Positions 1 through 11,142 are shown, numbered from the stretch's first letter. The stretch: DNA of 64,000 nt from an uncultured cyanobacterium (GCA_903887375.1 CAISPN010000021.1:1-64000), one strand, 5' to 3'. Made by a program: numbers and translations. Notes: generated by a model not told the origin, from the letters alone.

Positions 1-566
1 CTTTAGTGAGAGAAGATCTGCCTTGGACCAAGATCCATGTTTTCTGGGGAGATGAGCGCTATGTACCCAGCGATGATCCCGATAGTAATCAAGCAATGGC
101 AAGGTCTGCTTGGTTGGATCATGTGCCTATTCCTGCTAGTAATCTACATCCAATGCCCACTGAATCTGGAGATCCCAGTGTTGACGCGCTTAAATACCAA
201 GAGCATTTGAGAGATTTTTTTGCACAGGATTGGCCTAGCTTTGATCTAGTGCTCTTGGGAATGGGAGATGATGGACATACTGCCTCTTTGTTTCCCAATA
301 CCGGGGCATTGCAAGTAACTGAACAATTGGTTACAGTAGGCAACAAGGGGCAAGATCCTAGAATCACCCTAACTATACCTTTGCTCAATCTCGCCCAAAA
401 CGTGATTTTCTTGGTGGCAGGAGCTAATAAAAAACCAGCTCTAGCCCAGATTTTTGCCAACGAAGCAGATGAGCTAAATTATCCATCTCGCTCAATCCAA
501 CCCCGAGGAGATCTTTGGTGGTTACTAGATGAGGCTGCTGGAGAGGACTTGAAGCGAGTGACTTAG
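1..566 (+). CDS. pgl: 6-phosphogluconolactonase, 5' end outside the window
   Basis: Hydrolyses 6-phosphogluconolactone to 6-phosphogluconate, the second step of the oxidative pentose phosphate pathway in the cytosol. Visible family motifs are FWGDERYVP followed by DSN near the left edge, and LLGMGDDGHTASLFP about 80 residues on, the typical substrate-binding glycine/histidine segment. The reading frame stays open to the left edge and the family's usual first 40-60 residues (NagB/Pgl fold start) are missing, so the GTG at 6 is internal and the gene is cut by the window. Its stop codon overlaps the stop of the convergent ABC ATPase gene by 4 bases. The family assignment is secure; only the start is unknown. 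Confidence 0.95.
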   Translation, partial: LVREDLPWTKIHVFWGDERYVPSDDPDSNQAMARSAWLDHVPIPASNLHPMPTESGDPSVDALKYQEHLRDFFAQDWPSFDLVLLGMGDDGHTASLFPNTGALQVTEQLVTVGNKGQDPRITLTIPLLNLAQNVIFLVAGANKKPALAQIFANEADELNYPSRSIQPRGDLWWLLDEAAGEDLKRVT

Positions 567-1306
567 CCGTTTTGAACAGCTTTGAGGTAATAATTCACAG
601 TTTCAGATGCACTACCTGCATAGCTTACCTGTCCTTTATTGAGCCAGATAGCTTTTTCACATGATTTTTCAATAAAGGTCAAATCATGGGAAACTAGCAA
701 TATAGTTACATCTTCATTCCAAAGTTGTTCCATACGGCCGCGGCATTTGTTTTTAAATCTTTCATCACCTACAGAGAGTACTTCATCTAGGATCAAGATA
801 TCTGCTTGAATATCGGTGGCAATAGAAAAACCCAACCTGGCCATCATTCCGGAAGAGAGAGCCTTAACAGGAGATAGTAAACAATCTTCAAGTTCAGCAA
901 ACTCTAAAATTTCATTAACCTTGCGGGTCATCTCGGCTCTAGAAAAGCCCAGCATTACTCCATAGAGAATAATATTATCTTTGACTGAAAGATCTGGGTC
1001 AAAGCCGGCTCCTAGCTCAATTAGAGGAGCAATTTCGCCGCGTACTCTAACTTGCCCGGAAGTTGGTTCTAGAATTCCACAGATCACTTTTAAAAGAGTC
1101 GATTTACCAGAACCATTAGCTCCAATGATGCCAACTCTTTCTCCAGAGTTTACAACAAAGTCAACTTGATCTAGGATAAGCTTTCTAGAAGGTTTGCGGT
1201 ATTTCCCTTCTAGTATAGAAAAAATAGTTTTCTTGAGGTCATAAGAAAATTCTTCCTGTGTTCTTCGCCACAAGGTAACCTGCTCTAACCTAATTATTTC
1301 TCTCAT
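563..1306 (-). CDS. ABC transporter ATP-binding protein, polysaccharide-export type (Wzt/KpsT/TagH-like)
   Basis: A 247-residue nucleotide-binding subunit. Walker A is GANGSGKSTL, the signature is LSSGMMARLGFS and Walker B with the catalytic Glu is ILILDEVLSVGD. The sequence APLIELGAGFDPDLS after Walker A and the LSSGM signature are typical of ATPases that export polysaccharide or teichoic-acid-like chains (known for the family). No Wzm/TagG permease gene lies next to it in this window, so it is an orphan here or its partner lies elsewhere. It lacks the C-terminal sugar-binding domain of long Wzt proteins. It converges on pgl with a 4-base overlap. The substrate cannot be told from the sequence. 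Confidence 0.85.
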   Translation of the reverse strand: MREIIRLEQVTLWRRTQEEFSYDLKKTIFSILEGKYRKPSRKLILDQVDFVVNSGERVGIIGANGSGKSTLLKVICGILEPTSGQVRVRGEIAPLIELGAGFDPDLSVKDNIILYGVMLGFSRAEMTRKVNEILEFAELEDCLLSPVKALSSGMMARLGFSIATDIQADILILDEVLSVGDERFKNKCRGRMEQLWNEDVTILLVSHDLTFIEKSCEKAIWLNKGQVSYAGSASETVNYYLKAVQNG

Positions 1307-1420
1307 TGACTTTTGACTATGTCCTAAAGAGGATTATTTCCGCCATAGTTTAGTCATTATTCTACCATTATTGATGTCAGGCAATATATAATTTCAAAAC
1401 GAGATGTAGAACAGATAAAT

Positions 1421-3148
1421 GTGATTAAACACGATATTGTCATAGTTGGCGGTGGACTGGCTGGATGCCGCGCCGCGTTGGAGATTAAGCGCCTCTATCC
1501 CAGTTTAGATGTTGCCCTGATTGCCAAAACGCATCCTATAAGATCCCATTCAGTAGCTGCCCAAGGCGGCATAGCTGCCAGCTTAAAAAATGTCGATCCT
1601 GAAGATAGCTGGGAGGCTCATGCTTTTGATACGGTTAAAGGCTCAGATTATTTAGCCGATCAAGATGCTGTTGAAATACTTACCAAAGAAGCGCCCGATG
1701 TGATCATTGAGCTTGAGCACTTGGGAGTACTTTTTTCGAGATCGAGTGATGGCAGAATTGCTCAAAGACCTTTTGGTGGTCATTCCCATAGTCGCGCTTG
1801 TTATGCCGCTGATAAGACTGGCCATGCCATTTTGCACGAATTGGTCAATAATTTACGCCGCTATGGTGTGCATATTTATGATGAATGGTATGTACTAAAA
1901 TTAATCCTAGAGGATAATCAAGCAAAAGGGGTCATTGCTTTTGAAATCACCACTAGCAAAGTTGAAGCCATAGCTGCCAAAGCTGTTCTTTTTGCTACTG
2001 GAGGTTATGGCCGGGTCTATAACACCACCTCTAATGACTACGCTTCAACAGGTGATGGATTGGGAATGGCCGCTGCTGCAGGAATACCTTTAGAAGATAT
2101 GGAATTTGTCCAATTTCATCCCACTGGTCTATATCCAGTAGGTGTTTTGGTATCAGAGGCTGTTAGAGGAGAAGGGGCCTATCTCCTCAATAGTGAAGGT
2201 GAACGCTTTATGACTCACTATGCTCCTTCTAGAATGGAACTAGCACCGCGTGATATCACATCTAGAGCAATTGGTCTGGAAATTAGAGCTGGACGCGGCA
2301 TTAATCTAGATGGAAGCGCTGGTGGACCTTTTGTATATTTAGATGTACGTCATCTGGGTGAAGTGACAATCAAAAGCCGTATTCCCTTTGCTTGGGAAGA
2401 GGCTCATCGGCTTCTTGGGGTAGATGCAGTTTACCAACCAATACCAGTTCGGCCTACTGTGCACTATTGTATGGGCGGTATTCCTGTTAATACCGCTACT
2501 CAGGTACGTCGAGATGGTAATTCTCTAGTGGAGAGATTTTTTGCAGCTGGTGAGTGCTCTTGCGTTTCAGTACATGGAGGTAATCGACTCGGGGCTAATT
2601 CTCTTCTAGAATGCGTAGTCTATGGTAGAAAAGCAGGAGCATCGATTGCGCAATATGTTCAAGATAAAGATTTTCCTGAATCTGATTACGAATATCATTT
2701 AGCCGAGGCTAGATCTGCTATTAACTCCTTGCTCGAGAAAGAAGGTACTATTAGAATTGACGTGCTGCGCCAAGCCATTCAAGACTGTATGAGCGAATAT
2801 TGTAGTGTCTTTAGAACCCAAGCCACTCTAGAAGAGGGACTAGATAAGCTGCGTAAACTCAAACAAGACTACAACCAGATCTACCTAGATGATAAGGGCG
2901 ATTGTTGGAATACTGAATTAATTGAAGCTTTAGAGCTGCAAAATATCCTAATTGTTGCCGAGATAATTCTAACTTCAGCTCTAATGAGACAAGAAAGCCG
3001 GGGCTCTCATGCAAGAGAGGATTATCCTACTCGTAATGATGGCGATTTTCTCAAACACACTCTAGCTTTTTATAGCCCAGAGAAAGTGAAAATTGACTAT
3101 ATGCCTGTGGTGATCAATCGTTTTACCCCTCAAGAGAGGAAGTATTAA
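1421..3148 (+). CDS. sdhA: succinate dehydrogenase / fumarate reductase flavoprotein subunit
   Basis: Oxidises succinate to fumarate and passes electrons to the iron-sulfur subunit at the membrane; in cyanobacteria it feeds the plastoquinone pool. The 575-residue length is normal. The FAD-binding glycine motif is at residues 9-15 (GGGLAGC), the His of the covalent-flavin motif [10 protein letters not shown] is at about residue 43, and [14 protein letters not shown], the Arg-rich segment around [15 protein letters not shown] and the C-terminal GANSLLE follow. The start is GTG. No sdhB or sdhC lies nearby, which is usual in cyanobacteria, where these genes are scattered. L-aspartate oxidase (NadB) is the closest alternative, but the long C-terminal domain and motif set fit SdhA/FrdA better. 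Confidence 0.88.
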   Translation: MIKHDIVIVGGGLAGCRAALEIKRLYPSLDVALIAKTHPIRSHSVAAQGGIAASLKNVDPEDSWEAHAFDTVKGSDYLADQDAVEILTKEAPDVIIELEHLGVLFSRSSDGRIAQRPFGGHSHSRACYAADKTGHAILHELVNNLRRYGVHIYDEWYVLKLILEDNQAKGVIAFEITTSKVEAIAAKAVLFATGGYGRVYNTTSNDYASTGDGLGMAAAAGIPLEDMEFVQFHPTGLYPVGVLVSEAVRGEGAYLLNSEGERFMTHYAPSRMELAPRDITSRAIGLEIRAGRGINLDGSAGGPFVYLDVRHLGEVTIKSRIPFAWEEAHRLLGVDAVYQPIPVRPTVHYCMGGIPVNTATQVRRDGNSLVERFFAAGECSCVSVHGGNRLGANSLLECVVYGRKAGASIAQYVQDKDFPESDYEYHLAEARSAINSLLEKEGTIRIDVLRQAIQDCMSEYCSVFRTQATLEEGLDKLRKLKQDYNQIYLDDKGDCWNTELIEALELQNILIVAEIILTSALMRQESRGSHAREDYPTRNDGDFLKHTLAFYSPEKVKIDYMPVVINRFTPQERKY

Positions 3149-3518
3149 CATATTGATAAAAAATAATTCTATTACCCTCTGGATCATAAATATATAATTC
3201 TTTCATTGTTCTAGTGGTTTTGGGACTAAGCTCTTCTTTATAGCCTAAATCCACGAGGTGATTGATTATCTGCTGTAGATTTTCTACCAAAAAGCAGATG
3301 CTCAATCCCCCTTTGTGTTCCTCATTGAAAAATTCATCATGCTCATTTGGTCTAGGTTTAAATATAGCCAGAACCAAACCACTAAGGTTAAATTCGGCAT
3401 AGATTGATTCTCGGTATATGCTGGGAGGTTGATTGAGCAGCGCTTGGTAAAACTGGCAAATTTGTTCGACATTCTCAGCGCCTATCGATACCAAGGTTTT
3501 CTCGTATTTGAAGGTCAT
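3123..3518 (-). CDS. VOC (glyoxalase/bleomycin-resistance) superfamily protein
   Basis: A 131-residue protein with the two-module VOC fold pattern: an N-terminal half with a helix after [12 protein letters not shown], and a C-terminal half ending in [17 protein letters not shown], the standard last strands with a metal-ligand-like Glu. VOC proteins are metal-dependent lyases, isomerases or dioxygenases, or drug-binding proteins; the substrate cannot be inferred. It converges on sdhA and overlaps its 3' end by 26 bases, so the last 8 codons of both genes are shared antisense. Nothing in the context points to a function. Confidence 0.75.
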   Translation of the reverse strand: MTFKYEKTLVSIGAENVEQICQFYQALLNQPPSIYRESIYAEFNLSGLVLAIFKPRPNEHDEFFNEEHKGGLSICFLVENLQQIINHLVDLGYKEELSPKTTRTMKELYIYDPEGNRIIFYQYVNTSSLEG

Positions 3519-3637
3519 ATTGGAGAAGTATTTTTTCTAAGTTGATCTTGATTATGAGTAAATAAAGACAATATTAGGAGCTATATCTGGTTAGAATGAT
3601 TGCAGCTTGGTAATTATGCCACAAAGAGATAGAAATT

Positions 3638-6600
3638 ATGCCACGCCGCAACGACATACAAAAGATCTTACTGCTAGGTGCAGGTCCAATCGTAATTGGA
3701 CAGGCTTGTGAATTCGACTATTCAGGTACCCAGGCCTGTAAGGCACTGCGAGAAGAGGGTTATGAGGTGGTTCTAGTCAACTCTAACCCTGCCTCAATCA
3801 TGACCGATCCTGAGATGGCCAACAGGACATATATAGAACCTCTTACACCAGAGATAGTTGAAAAAATTATTGCCAAAGAGCGTCCCGATGCCATGTTGCC
3901 AACTATGGGGGGACAGACTGCCTTGAACTTGGCAGTAACTCTTGCTAAAAACGGCACTCTGGATAAGTACAACGTAGAGTTAATTGGTGCTAAGCTACCG
4001 GCAATTGAGATGGCCGAAGATCGCGAGCTTTTTAAAAATGCCATGAACCGTATTGGGGTGCCGGTTTGCCCCTCTGGTATTGCCAATAATATTGATGAAG
4101 CCAAGGCCATCGCCATAGAAATCGGTTCTTATCCATTGATCATCAGACCTGCTTTTACCCTTGGTGGTACTGGTGGAGGAATTGCCTATAACCAGGAAGA
4201 ATACGAAGAAATGGCCGCCTATGGTCTAGATTGTTCACCTACTTCTCAGATTCTGGTCGAAAAATCTCTCATTGGTTGGAAGGAATATGAACTCGAAGTG
4301 ATGAGAGATATGGCCGATAATGTAGTGATCATCTGTTCAATTGAGAACCTAGATCCTATGGGAGTGCATACCGGCGATTCGATCACTGTGGCTCCTGCTC
4401 AGACTCTGACTGATAAAGAATACCAAAGATTAAGAGATTATTCTAAAGCTATTATCAGGGAAATAGGCGTAGAAACTGGCGGATCCAATATTCAATTTTC
4501 GGTCAATCCAGCCAATGGCGATGTCATTGTCATCGAAATGAACCCGCGTGTTTCTCGTTCTTCGGCCTTAGCTTCCAAGGCAACAGGTTTTCCTATTGCC
4601 AAATTTGCAGCCAAACTTGCTATTGGCTATACCTTGGATGAAATTCCTAACGATATCACAAAAAAAACGCCAGCTTCTTTTGAGCCAACTATAGACTATG
4701 TAGTGACTAAAATTCCCCGTTTTGCTTTTGAAAAATTTCCTGGAAGTGAGCCTACATTGACTACACAAATGAAGTCAGTCGGTGAAGCTATGGCTATTGG
4801 CCGCACTTTCCAAGAATCTCTGCAAAAGGCTATAAGATCGCTAGAAATTGGTCGCTTTGGCTTTGGCTGCGACCTTCAAGAGATTTTACCTAGCCTTTCG
4901 CAAATCAAATCTAGCCTGAGAACTCCAAATCCTGAGCGAATCTTTACCATTTACCAAGCGATCAAACTAGGTATGACCGTAGAGGAAATCCATGAATTAA
5001 CTGGTATAGATATCTGGTTTCTAGATAAAATGCAAGATCTTTTGGAGCTTGAGCTTTTTCTCAAGCAGACTCCCCTACAATTGATCGACGCTGAAGCTAT
5101 GCAACAGGTTAAACAAAAAGGTTTTAGTGATCGTCAGATTGCCTTTGCCACTAATACCGATGAAGATCAAGTTCGTAGCTACCGTAAACAACTTGGGGTG
5201 ATACCAGTTTACAAATTGGTTGACACCTGCGCGGCAGAGTTTGAAGCCTCCACTCCTTATTACTACTCTACCTACGAAGTTGGCGAAACAGAAGTCATTC
5301 CCTCTAGCAAACCCAAGGTGATGATCCTTGGCGGTGGACCCAATCGTATTGGTCAGGGAATCGAATTTGACTACTGTTGTTGTCATGCTTCTTTTTCTCT
5401 GAGTGCTGCTGGCTATGAAACTATCATGGTCAACTCTAATCCTGAAACCGTATCAACTGATTATGATACTAGTGATAGGCTTTATTTTGAGCCGCTTACC
5501 AGAGAAGATGTGCTCAATATCATTGAAGCAGAAAGACCAGAGGGGATCATTGTCCAATTTGGTGGACAGACTCCTCTAAAATTAGCCGTTCCCATTGAGA
5601 AATACTTACAATCTCCTAATTGTGATCTGCCTACCAAGATTTGGGGAACTTCGCCTGATTCTATTGATAAAGCAGAAAATCGTGAGCGCTTTGAAGAGAT
5701 TTTGCGTGAGCTAAATATTGCCCAGCCAGCCAATGGTATTGCCAGAAATTATCCAGATTCGCTCAAGGTTGCTAAGAAGATCGGCTATCCAGTGGTGGTA
5801 AGACCCTCTTATGTACTAGGTGGCAGGGCTATGGAGATAGTCTACTCCGATGAAGAGCTCCAGCGGTATATGACCTATGCTGTTCAGGTTGAGCCAGATC
5901 ACCCCATCTTGATTGATAAGTTTTTAGAAAACGCAATTGAGGTAGATGTCGATTGTATCGCTGATCATACTGGCAAAGTAGTGATTGGAGCAATTATGGA
6001 GCATATCGAAGAAGCTGGTATTCACTCGGGTGATTCGGCCTGTTCTATACCATATGTCAGCTTGTCAGAGAAGGTTGTAGCTACTATACGCAGTTGGACA
6101 GCGGATCTAGCCAGAGCGCTCAATGTAATTGGTCTGATGAATATTCAATATGCTGTTCAAGGTGATCAAGTTTACATATTAGAAGCAAATCCAAGGGCTT
6201 CTCGAACTGTTCCTTTTGTTTCTAAAACTATAGGGATACCTTTGGCCAAAATAGCCTCTCTAGTTATGTCCGGCAAGACGCTAGAATCGCTCAATTTGAC
6301 GGAGGAACCAGTAGTTAAGCATGTGGCAGTCAAAGAAGCCGTTTTACCTTTTAACAAGTTTCCGGGCGCAGATACACTTCTAGGACCTGAGATGAGATCT
6401 ACAGGTGAGGTGATGGGTATAGATAGTGACTTTGGTCGGGCTTTTGCCAAAGCTGAAATTGGAGCAAGCGTTAACCTATCTACAACTGGTACGGTTTTTG
6501 TTTCCGTTAGTGATCGTCACAAGCAGGCAATCATTCCTGTCGTTTTGGATCTCATTGATCTGGGCTTTAAAATTGTTTCTACCAGTGGAACACGCAAAGT

Positions 6601-6886
6601 TCTTTTAGATAATGGCATAGAAGTTGAACTGATTCTCAAACTTCATGAGGGACGTCCCCACATTATCGACTGGATCAAAAACCAAAAGATCCAATTCATC
6701 ATCAATACACCCAGTGGAGAAGATGGTAAAGAGGATGGGCGAACCATTCGTCGTACGGCTCTTGATTACAAATTGCCGATTATTACCACCATTGCTGGAG
6801 CTAGAGCTACGGTATCAGCACTGCGCTCTTTGCGCTCTGAGCCATTGGAAGTCAAGGCTATTCAAGATTATATGACCTCAGTCTAA
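3638..6886 (+). CDS. carB: carbamoyl-phosphate synthase large subunit
   Basis: Makes carbamoyl phosphate from bicarbonate, ammonia (from CarA) and two ATP, for arginine and pyrimidine synthesis. At 1082 residues it is full length. It has the family's duplicated plan: the first ATP-grasp half begins [20 protein letters not shown], the second begins [20 protein letters not shown] at about residue 562, each with a glycine-rich ATP loop ([23 protein letters not shown]). The C-terminal MGS-like allosteric domain starts around residue 945 ([13 protein letters not shown]). The gene stands alone, without carA, as is common in cyanobacteria. Its stop overlaps the convergent DUF3143 gene by 4 bases. 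Confidence 0.98.
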   Translation: MPRRNDIQKILLLGAGPIVIGQACEFDYSGTQACKALREEGYEVVLVNSNPASIMTDPEMANRTYIEPLTPEIVEKIIAKERPDAMLPTMGGQTALNLAVTLAKNGTLDKYNVELIGAKLPAIEMAEDRELFKNAMNRIGVPVCPSGIANNIDEAKAIAIEIGSYPLIIRPAFTLGGTGGGIAYNQEEYEEMAAYGLDCSPTSQILVEKSLIGWKEYELEVMRDMADNVVIICSIENLDPMGVHTGDSITVAPAQTLTDKEYQRLRDYSKAIIREIGVETGGSNIQFSVNPANGDVIVIEMNPRVSRSSALASKATGFPIAKFAAKLAIGYTLDEIPNDITKKTPASFEPTIDYVVTKIPRFAFEKFPGSEPTLTTQMKSVGEAMAIGRTFQESLQKAIRSLEIGRFGFGCDLQEILPSLSQIKSSLRTPNPERIFTIYQAIKLGMTVEEIHELTGIDIWFLDKMQDLLELELFLKQTPLQLIDAEAMQQVKQKGFSDRQIAFATNTDEDQVRSYRKQLGVIPVYKLVDTCAAEFEASTPYYYSTYEVGETEVIPSSKPKVMILGGGPNRIGQGIEFDYCCCHASFSLSAAGYETIMVNSNPETVSTDYDTSDRLYFEPLTREDVLNIIEAERPEGIIVQFGGQTPLKLAVPIEKYLQSPNCDLPTKIWGTSPDSIDKAENRERFEEILRELNIAQPANGIARNYPDSLKVAKKIGYPVVVRPSYVLGGRAMEIVYSDEELQRYMTYAVQVEPDHPILIDKFLENAIEVDVDCIADHTGKVVIGAIMEHIEEAGIHSGDSACSIPYVSLSEKVVATIRSWTADLARALNVIGLMNIQYAVQGDQVYILEANPRASRTVPFVSKTIGIPLAKIASLVMSGKTLESLNLTEEPVVKHVAVKEAVLPFNKFPGADTLLGPEMRSTGEVMGIDSDFGRAFAKAEIGASVNLSTTGTVFVSVSDRHKQAIIPVVLDLIDLGFKIVSTSGTRKVLLDNGIEVELILKLHEGRPHIIDWIKNQKIQFIINTPSGEDGKEDGRTIRRTALDYKLPIITTIAGARATVSALRSLRSEPLEVKAIQDYMTSV

Positions 6887-7167
6887 GGCCCTGAGAATAT
6901 AGCATTTTCAATATCTTCTCTACTGAGAGAGTATTGAAATGACCTTCTAATATCTGAACCATCGGCGGCAGCACCTAGGTAGCATACTGTCACTTCCTTG
7001 GTTTCTAGAATAATTCTAGCTTTCCAGCTAGATTGATTATCTGTATAATCTACCGTCCAGTAATGCAGATTTTCTAGATCTTGCTGGCAGCCTAGATCAC
7101 AGAGCCATTTTTCTATCGAGGGTAGGGAGTGGTTATAAAGAGCTACTTGGGGAGAAGGGAGTGTCAT
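6883..7167 (-). CDS. DUF3143 family small protein
   Basis: A 94-residue soluble protein. The opening [20 protein letters not shown] and the aromatic middle ([21 protein letters not shown]) match what I recall of the cyanobacterial and plastid family DUF3143, whose function is not established. It has no signal peptide or membrane segment. It converges on carB with a 4-base overlap. The family assignment is from memory of the consensus, so moderately sure. Confidence 0.7.
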   Translation of the reverse strand: MTLPSPQVALYNHSLPSIEKWLCDLGCQQDLENLHYWTVDYTDNQSSWKARIILETKEVTVCYLGAAADGSDIRRSFQYSLSREDIENAIFSGP

Positions 7168-7220
7168 AAGTTATATACTTTTTATAGTGAAACGATGGAG
7201 ATATAAACCTATAGGAAAGC

Positions 7221-7721
7221 ATGAAGCATATTTTTTTGTCAAATAAATTAGAGCATTTTGCTTTGCTATTGACTATTGTATTCTTATCTCCCACAGTAGC
7301 CAAAGCTCAGCAAATTCCTCCAGATGTGGGAATCAACGGTATTGTTCAACTTCCTTTTCCTGCCTTACCACTTAAGCCAACTGCCAGTTGCTCGGCAATT
7401 GAGATTAATCTTTGGGGCTATAGAAAAATTGCTAATCCAAACGGTACAACGACTAGAGAATATGGTGTCTTAGCTCAGGCAAGAGCCCAAGGTGATATCC
7501 GTCATGGATATTGTACATTCAATATTCCACTGGCTAATCCAACAAACGAAATAGAAGAGCCAGCAATTAGAGCTATAGCCCAATATGGTGAGCTATTTCT
7601 TTCGGTTCGTCCTCCCTTGGTTAATGAGTATATAAGCTCAGATAAGATGCCCTATATTTATTCTGTCGAGCCTTACAATTTACAATTAGAACTTCGTGCA
7701 AGATCCAAGTATACATTTTGA
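7221..7721 (+). CDS. secreted conserved hypothetical protein
   Basis: A 166-residue protein with a clear signal peptide: a hydrophobic core (FALLLTIVFLSPTVA) and a probable cleavage site after AKA at about residue 29. The mature part contains two cysteines (in TASCSAIE and HGYCTF) that could form a disulfide in the periplasm. I recognise no domain. It lies 10 bases upstream of purM on the same strand and may be co-transcribed with it, which says nothing about its role. Confidence 0.6.
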   Translation: MKHIFLSNKLEHFALLLTIVFLSPTVAKAQQIPPDVGINGIVQLPFPALPLKPTASCSAIEINLWGYRKIANPNGTTTREYGVLAQARAQGDIRHGYCTFNIPLANPTNEIEEPAIRAIAQYGELFLSVRPPLVNEYISSDKMPYIYSVEPYNLQLELRARSKYTF

Positions 7722-7731
7722 TTGAGAGAAG

Positions 7732-8757
7732 ATGGATTACAAAACTGCTGGAGTGGATGTAGAAGCTGGTAGAGCCTTTGTAAATAAGATTCGCCAATCA
7801 GTAGAAAGCACCTATCGCCCGGAGGTTATAGGTGGCTTAGGGGGCTTTGGTGGATATTTTCAATTGCCAACAGGTTATCAAAAACCGGTTCTAGTCTCTG
7901 GGACTGATGGTGTTGGCACCAAATTAAAAATTGCTCAGGCTGTCAATTGTCACAATAGTATAGGAATAGATCTTGTGGCTATGTGTGTCAATGATATTTT
8001 GACCTGCGGGGCAGAGCCACTTTTTTTTCTAGACTATCTAGCTACGGGAAAATTAGATCCCGGGCAACTAGCTGAAGTTGTTTTAGGTATAGTCGAGGGT
8101 TGTAAAGAAAGCGGCTGCGCCCTTTTAGGCGGCGAAACAGCCGAGATGCCCGGCTTTTATCAGCCGCATGAGTATGATGTGGCCGGTTTTGCTGTAGGGA
8201 TTGTAGAGAGAGATTTGCTTTTAGATGGTTCAGCGGTCAAGCTCGGGGATGTTGCCATAGGACTTGCCAGTAGTGGTTTACACAGTAACGGCTATAGCTT
8301 AGTGCGCAAAATTGTCCAGCAGCAACAGCTAGATTGGAATCAGGAAATTTCTCCAGGAAAAAGTTTAGCTCAAGTATGCTTGAGCCCGACAAAAATCTAT
8401 GTCAAAGCAGTCTTAGGCGCTTTAAGAGCGAAACTTGAGATCCGAGCCATGGCGCATATCACTGGTGGTGGACTTCCGGAAAATCTGCCACGTTGTTTGG
8501 GTAAGGGGCAATCAATCATAATAGACACTAAGGCTTGGCAAATCCCACCAGTTTTCGATTTTTTCGCCCAAAAGGGGCAGATTGCCCCATTAGAGATGTT
8601 CAACACCTTCAACATGGGTATTGGATATGTTCTTATTGTTTCGCCATCGGCTGTTGATCAGGTGCTGAACTGGTTTAAAAACGAGGAGATATCAGCTTAC
8701 ACAATCGGCGAGGTAATCCAAGGTAATCGAGAGCTGGTTTACTCTCCTTCTACCTGA
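7732..8757 (+). CDS. purM: phosphoribosylformylglycinamidine cyclo-ligase (AIR synthetase)
   Basis: ATP-dependent ring closure of FGAM to AIR, step five of purine synthesis. The 341-residue length is standard. It opens with [13 protein letters not shown], then [14 protein letters not shown] (the conserved ATP/phosphate loop), [24 protein letters not shown] and [14 protein letters not shown], all hallmark PurM segments in the right order. The C-terminal half carries [13 protein letters not shown]. Its last 19 bases overlap the end of the convergent gcvH. A secure call. Confidence 0.97.
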   Translation: MDYKTAGVDVEAGRAFVNKIRQSVESTYRPEVIGGLGGFGGYFQLPTGYQKPVLVSGTDGVGTKLKIAQAVNCHNSIGIDLVAMCVNDILTCGAEPLFFLDYLATGKLDPGQLAEVVLGIVEGCKESGCALLGGETAEMPGFYQPHEYDVAGFAVGIVERDLLLDGSAVKLGDVAIGLASSGLHSNGYSLVRKIVQQQQLDWNQEISPGKSLAQVCLSPTKIYVKAVLGALRAKLEIRAMAHITGGGLPENLPRCLGKGQSIIIDTKAWQIPPVFDFFAQKGQIAPLEMFNTFNMGIGYVLIVSPSAVDQVLNWFKNEEISAYTIGEVIQGNRELVYSPST

Positions 8758-9134
8758 GCGCGGTATTCTCTGGCACTGAGGGTTTCATCGAGATCTTCTT
8801 CCTCGAAACTGTTGACCCTCAGCTTGATTAGCCAACCCTCATGATAGGGATCTTCAGCTATCGTTTCTGGAGATTCCAAGAGTGCTTCATTTCGCTCAAT
8901 TACCGTACCAGAAACTGGAGGAAAGAGTTCCTCTGATACCTTGACAGATTCAATAGTACCAAAACTCTCTTTTACCTTAATAGCATCGCCGACCTCGGGC
9001 AATTCCAGATGAACAATATCACCTAATTGATCCACAGCGTAGGCGCTGATTCCTATGGTGGCTATTTCTCCCTCCATCCTGACGTATTCGTGACTCTCTA
9101 GATATTTCAGATCATCGGGATATTCAAGTTCCAT
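8739..9134 (-). CDS. gcvH: glycine cleavage system H protein
   Basis: The lipoyl carrier that shuttles the aminomethyl group between P, T and L proteins; in cyanobacteria this is a central photorespiratory step. It is 131 residues, the family length. The lipoylated lysine lies in [19 protein letters not shown] at about residue 65. The N-terminal [20 protein letters not shown] is typical. It converges on purM with a 19-base overlap. It is transcribed out of the 229-base divergent spacer shared with the next plus-strand gene; I see no convincing riboswitch there. Confidence 0.96.
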   Translation of the reverse strand: MELEYPDDLKYLESHEYVRMEGEIATIGISAYAVDQLGDIVHLELPEVGDAIKVKESFGTIESVKVSEELFPPVSGTVIERNEALLESPETIAEDPYHEGWLIKLRVNSFEEEDLDETLSAREYRAQVEGE

Positions 9135-9363
9135 CGTTTACCAAAAGCTTTATTTCATTGCTAATTATAAACAAACATATCTCCGCTTTTGCGAAAATAT
9201 TTTCAATTTTTTATCGACTTAATGACGAGCAAAAAGTGAGTATATATTCTGTTGAAAAATTATTGAATATATGGTAGAAAAATTAGTCCCCCAACTCAGT
9301 CGCAATCCTGTATCTTTAATAATAGTCAACTCCTAATTTGGAAAAACTTACTATCTTCGGTTT

Positions 9364-11133
9364 ATGAGATTGCGTTGGGAAAGAATATTTGCTCTTGGTT
9401 TTTTTCTGGTCGTTGCTGCGGTAGCACTATTGATGCTCTTTTTGATACCGCAGGCGCTTTTGAGCGCGCCAGCAGATTTTTCTGGCATCTCAGATTGTGA
9501 TCGCTATAGTAAAACTCCTAGTAATAAATTAGGATTGGGACTAGCCTTGCAACAAGAGTCAACTCAAGATGACTGCTCTGGCACAGAATCAAGCCTAGAT
9601 CCTCTTAAAGAAGGTGATAATGCCAATGTGGCTAGCTTTCCTCGGTTAAATATTTATGCCCGCCTTGCCAAAGTTCCCGTTGTTGTCTATTACAATATCT
9701 CAAAAGACAGTTCGCAGGAGTTGGCTAAACAGTTTGAAGCAATTAAAAACGCTGGGCTGACCCCTATCAGCATGGATATGCTGGTCAAGCATCTAGGTAC
9801 GGGCACACCATTACCAGAAAAGCCGATCTTGCTCAGTTTTGATGGGGGCTATGCTGGGCACTATCAATATGTCTATCCTTTACTTAAACAATATAGCTAT
9901 CCGGCAATTTTTTCTGTCTATGTCAATGCCTTAGATGGCAAAAGCAACAGAGCTTCTCTTAACTGGGCTCAACTTAAAGAGATGGCACTTGACCCTCTAG
10001 TGACAATTGCTAATAATTCTCTATCTCACCCAGATGATTTAACGGCTTTGAGCGATACTCATCTAGAACAAGAAGTAATAACCTCTAAAAAAATACTAGA
10101 ACAAAAATTGGGGAAAACTGTACTTTACTTTAGCTATCCTAATAGTAAAATCGATGAGAAAGTCAAAGGTGAAGTAATCAAAGGAGGCTATGAGGCGGCG
10201 TTAATCTCCAATGAGATCAAACCAGAATTTGCCGGCCAATCAACTGATATTTTGGAAATAGCACGCTTTGGCCAAGATCATCTCAAAGATGTACTTGCTA
10301 TAGCCTGGGGGGGAATGTCATTGCCTAAAAAAGTACAGGCTTTCGATTTTACTACCATACCTAGAAAAGAAATTTATCTGATAGACAATAAAAAAATCAT
10401 CATGGCTATGGGCGGCAAACCCGTTACAATTCATGCGCCAAAACGCACCTCGGTATCTAAGATTATTGAAAATAGTGATGCGATAGCAGCGCTAGATGGG
10501 ACTTTCTTTTCTATGAAAACCCTAGAAACCAATGAGATGATTGGCCCGGTTCTCAGCCAAAATGAAAAGGTTTTTATTGCTGGAAATAATTGGGATGTCC
10601 AGAAAATTGCAGGTAGGCCACTTGTTTTAATTAGTCCCAAATGGGTAAAATTTATTCCCTTTGATCCCAATATTCACAATAGTTTTAGTGGCATTCTCAA
10701 TGAGTCTACTGATGATGCGACTGTGACTGATGCTTTCGTGGCAGGCGCTTGGCTGGTGAAAAACTCTCAACCCCAACCAGCAGAAACCTTTGAGGCGACT
10801 CATCTTTATGCTTTTGATGTACCTAGAAATAGAGCTTTTTGGGGTATCAACCAAGCCGGTCAGCCAGTAATAGGAGTTACAAAAGATAATCTAGATTCTG
10901 TGACCCTGGGCAAAATGCTGGTTAAACTTGGTCTTAAAGATGTAGTGATGGTTGATTCTGGAGCTAGCGCAGATTTAGTTTACTATGGCAAGTCTCAGGT
11001 ACTCTACAAACCCAGACCAGTCCCTCATGTGGTCGCTCTATACCCACCAGATGCCGGTGAACAAACTGTTGGTGGGGTTCTTCAGTTTCCCTGTTTTGAT
11101 CAAGATGAAGATTGTATTAATCTAACTCAATAG
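9364..11133 (+). CDS. exported NodB-like (degenerate) / phosphodiester glycosidase two-domain protein
   Basis: A 589-residue protein with an N-terminal membrane anchor or uncleaved signal (residues 8-35). Residues about 95-310 form a NodB polysaccharide-deacetylase-like domain (VPVVVYYNIS, then PILLSFDGGYAGHYQYVYP). Residues about 335-585 resemble the phosphodiester-glycosidase (NAGPA/DUF2233) domain, with AALDGTFFS, VMVDSGASADLVYYG and VVALYP. Oddly, the NodB metal motif FDDGY reads FDGGY and the H-S-x-x-H motif reads NNSLSH, so an Asp and a His ligand are both replaced. The NodB part is therefore probably not an active deacetylase and may bind glycans. Location is likely periplasmic. It may be read on into the next gene, 9 bases downstream. 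Confidence 0.75.
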   Translation: MRLRWERIFALGFFLVVAAVALLMLFLIPQALLSAPADFSGISDCDRYSKTPSNKLGLGLALQQESTQDDCSGTESSLDPLKEGDNANVASFPRLNIYARLAKVPVVVYYNISKDSSQELAKQFEAIKNAGLTPISMDMLVKHLGTGTPLPEKPILLSFDGGYAGHYQYVYPLLKQYSYPAIFSVYVNALDGKSNRASLNWAQLKEMALDPLVTIANNSLSHPDDLTALSDTHLEQEVITSKKILEQKLGKTVLYFSYPNSKIDEKVKGEVIKGGYEAALISNEIKPEFAGQSTDILEIARFGQDHLKDVLAIAWGGMSLPKKVQAFDFTTIPRKEIYLIDNKKIIMAMGGKPVTIHAPKRTSVSKIIENSDAIAALDGTFFSMKTLETNEMIGPVLSQNEKVFIAGNNWDVQKIAGRPLVLISPKWVKFIPFDPNIHNSFSGILNESTDDATVTDAFVAGAWLVKNSQPQPAETFEATHLYAFDVPRNRAFWGINQAGQPVIGVTKDNLDSVTLGKMLVKLGLKDVVMVDSGASADLVYYGKSQVLYKPRPVPHVVALYPPDAGEQTVGGVLQFPCFDQDEDCINLTQ

Positions 11134-11142
11134 TATATCAAG

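Noticed and set aside
1387-1392. TATAAT upstream of sdhA as a sigma-70 promoter
   Set aside because: No -35 element at a workable distance: the nearest TTGATG is only 10 bases away.
9271-9336. 21-codon frame in the gcvH-9364 spacer, beginning MVEKLVPQLS
   Set aside because: Too short to judge, no ribosome-binding site, no match to a known photosystem or cytochrome small subunit.
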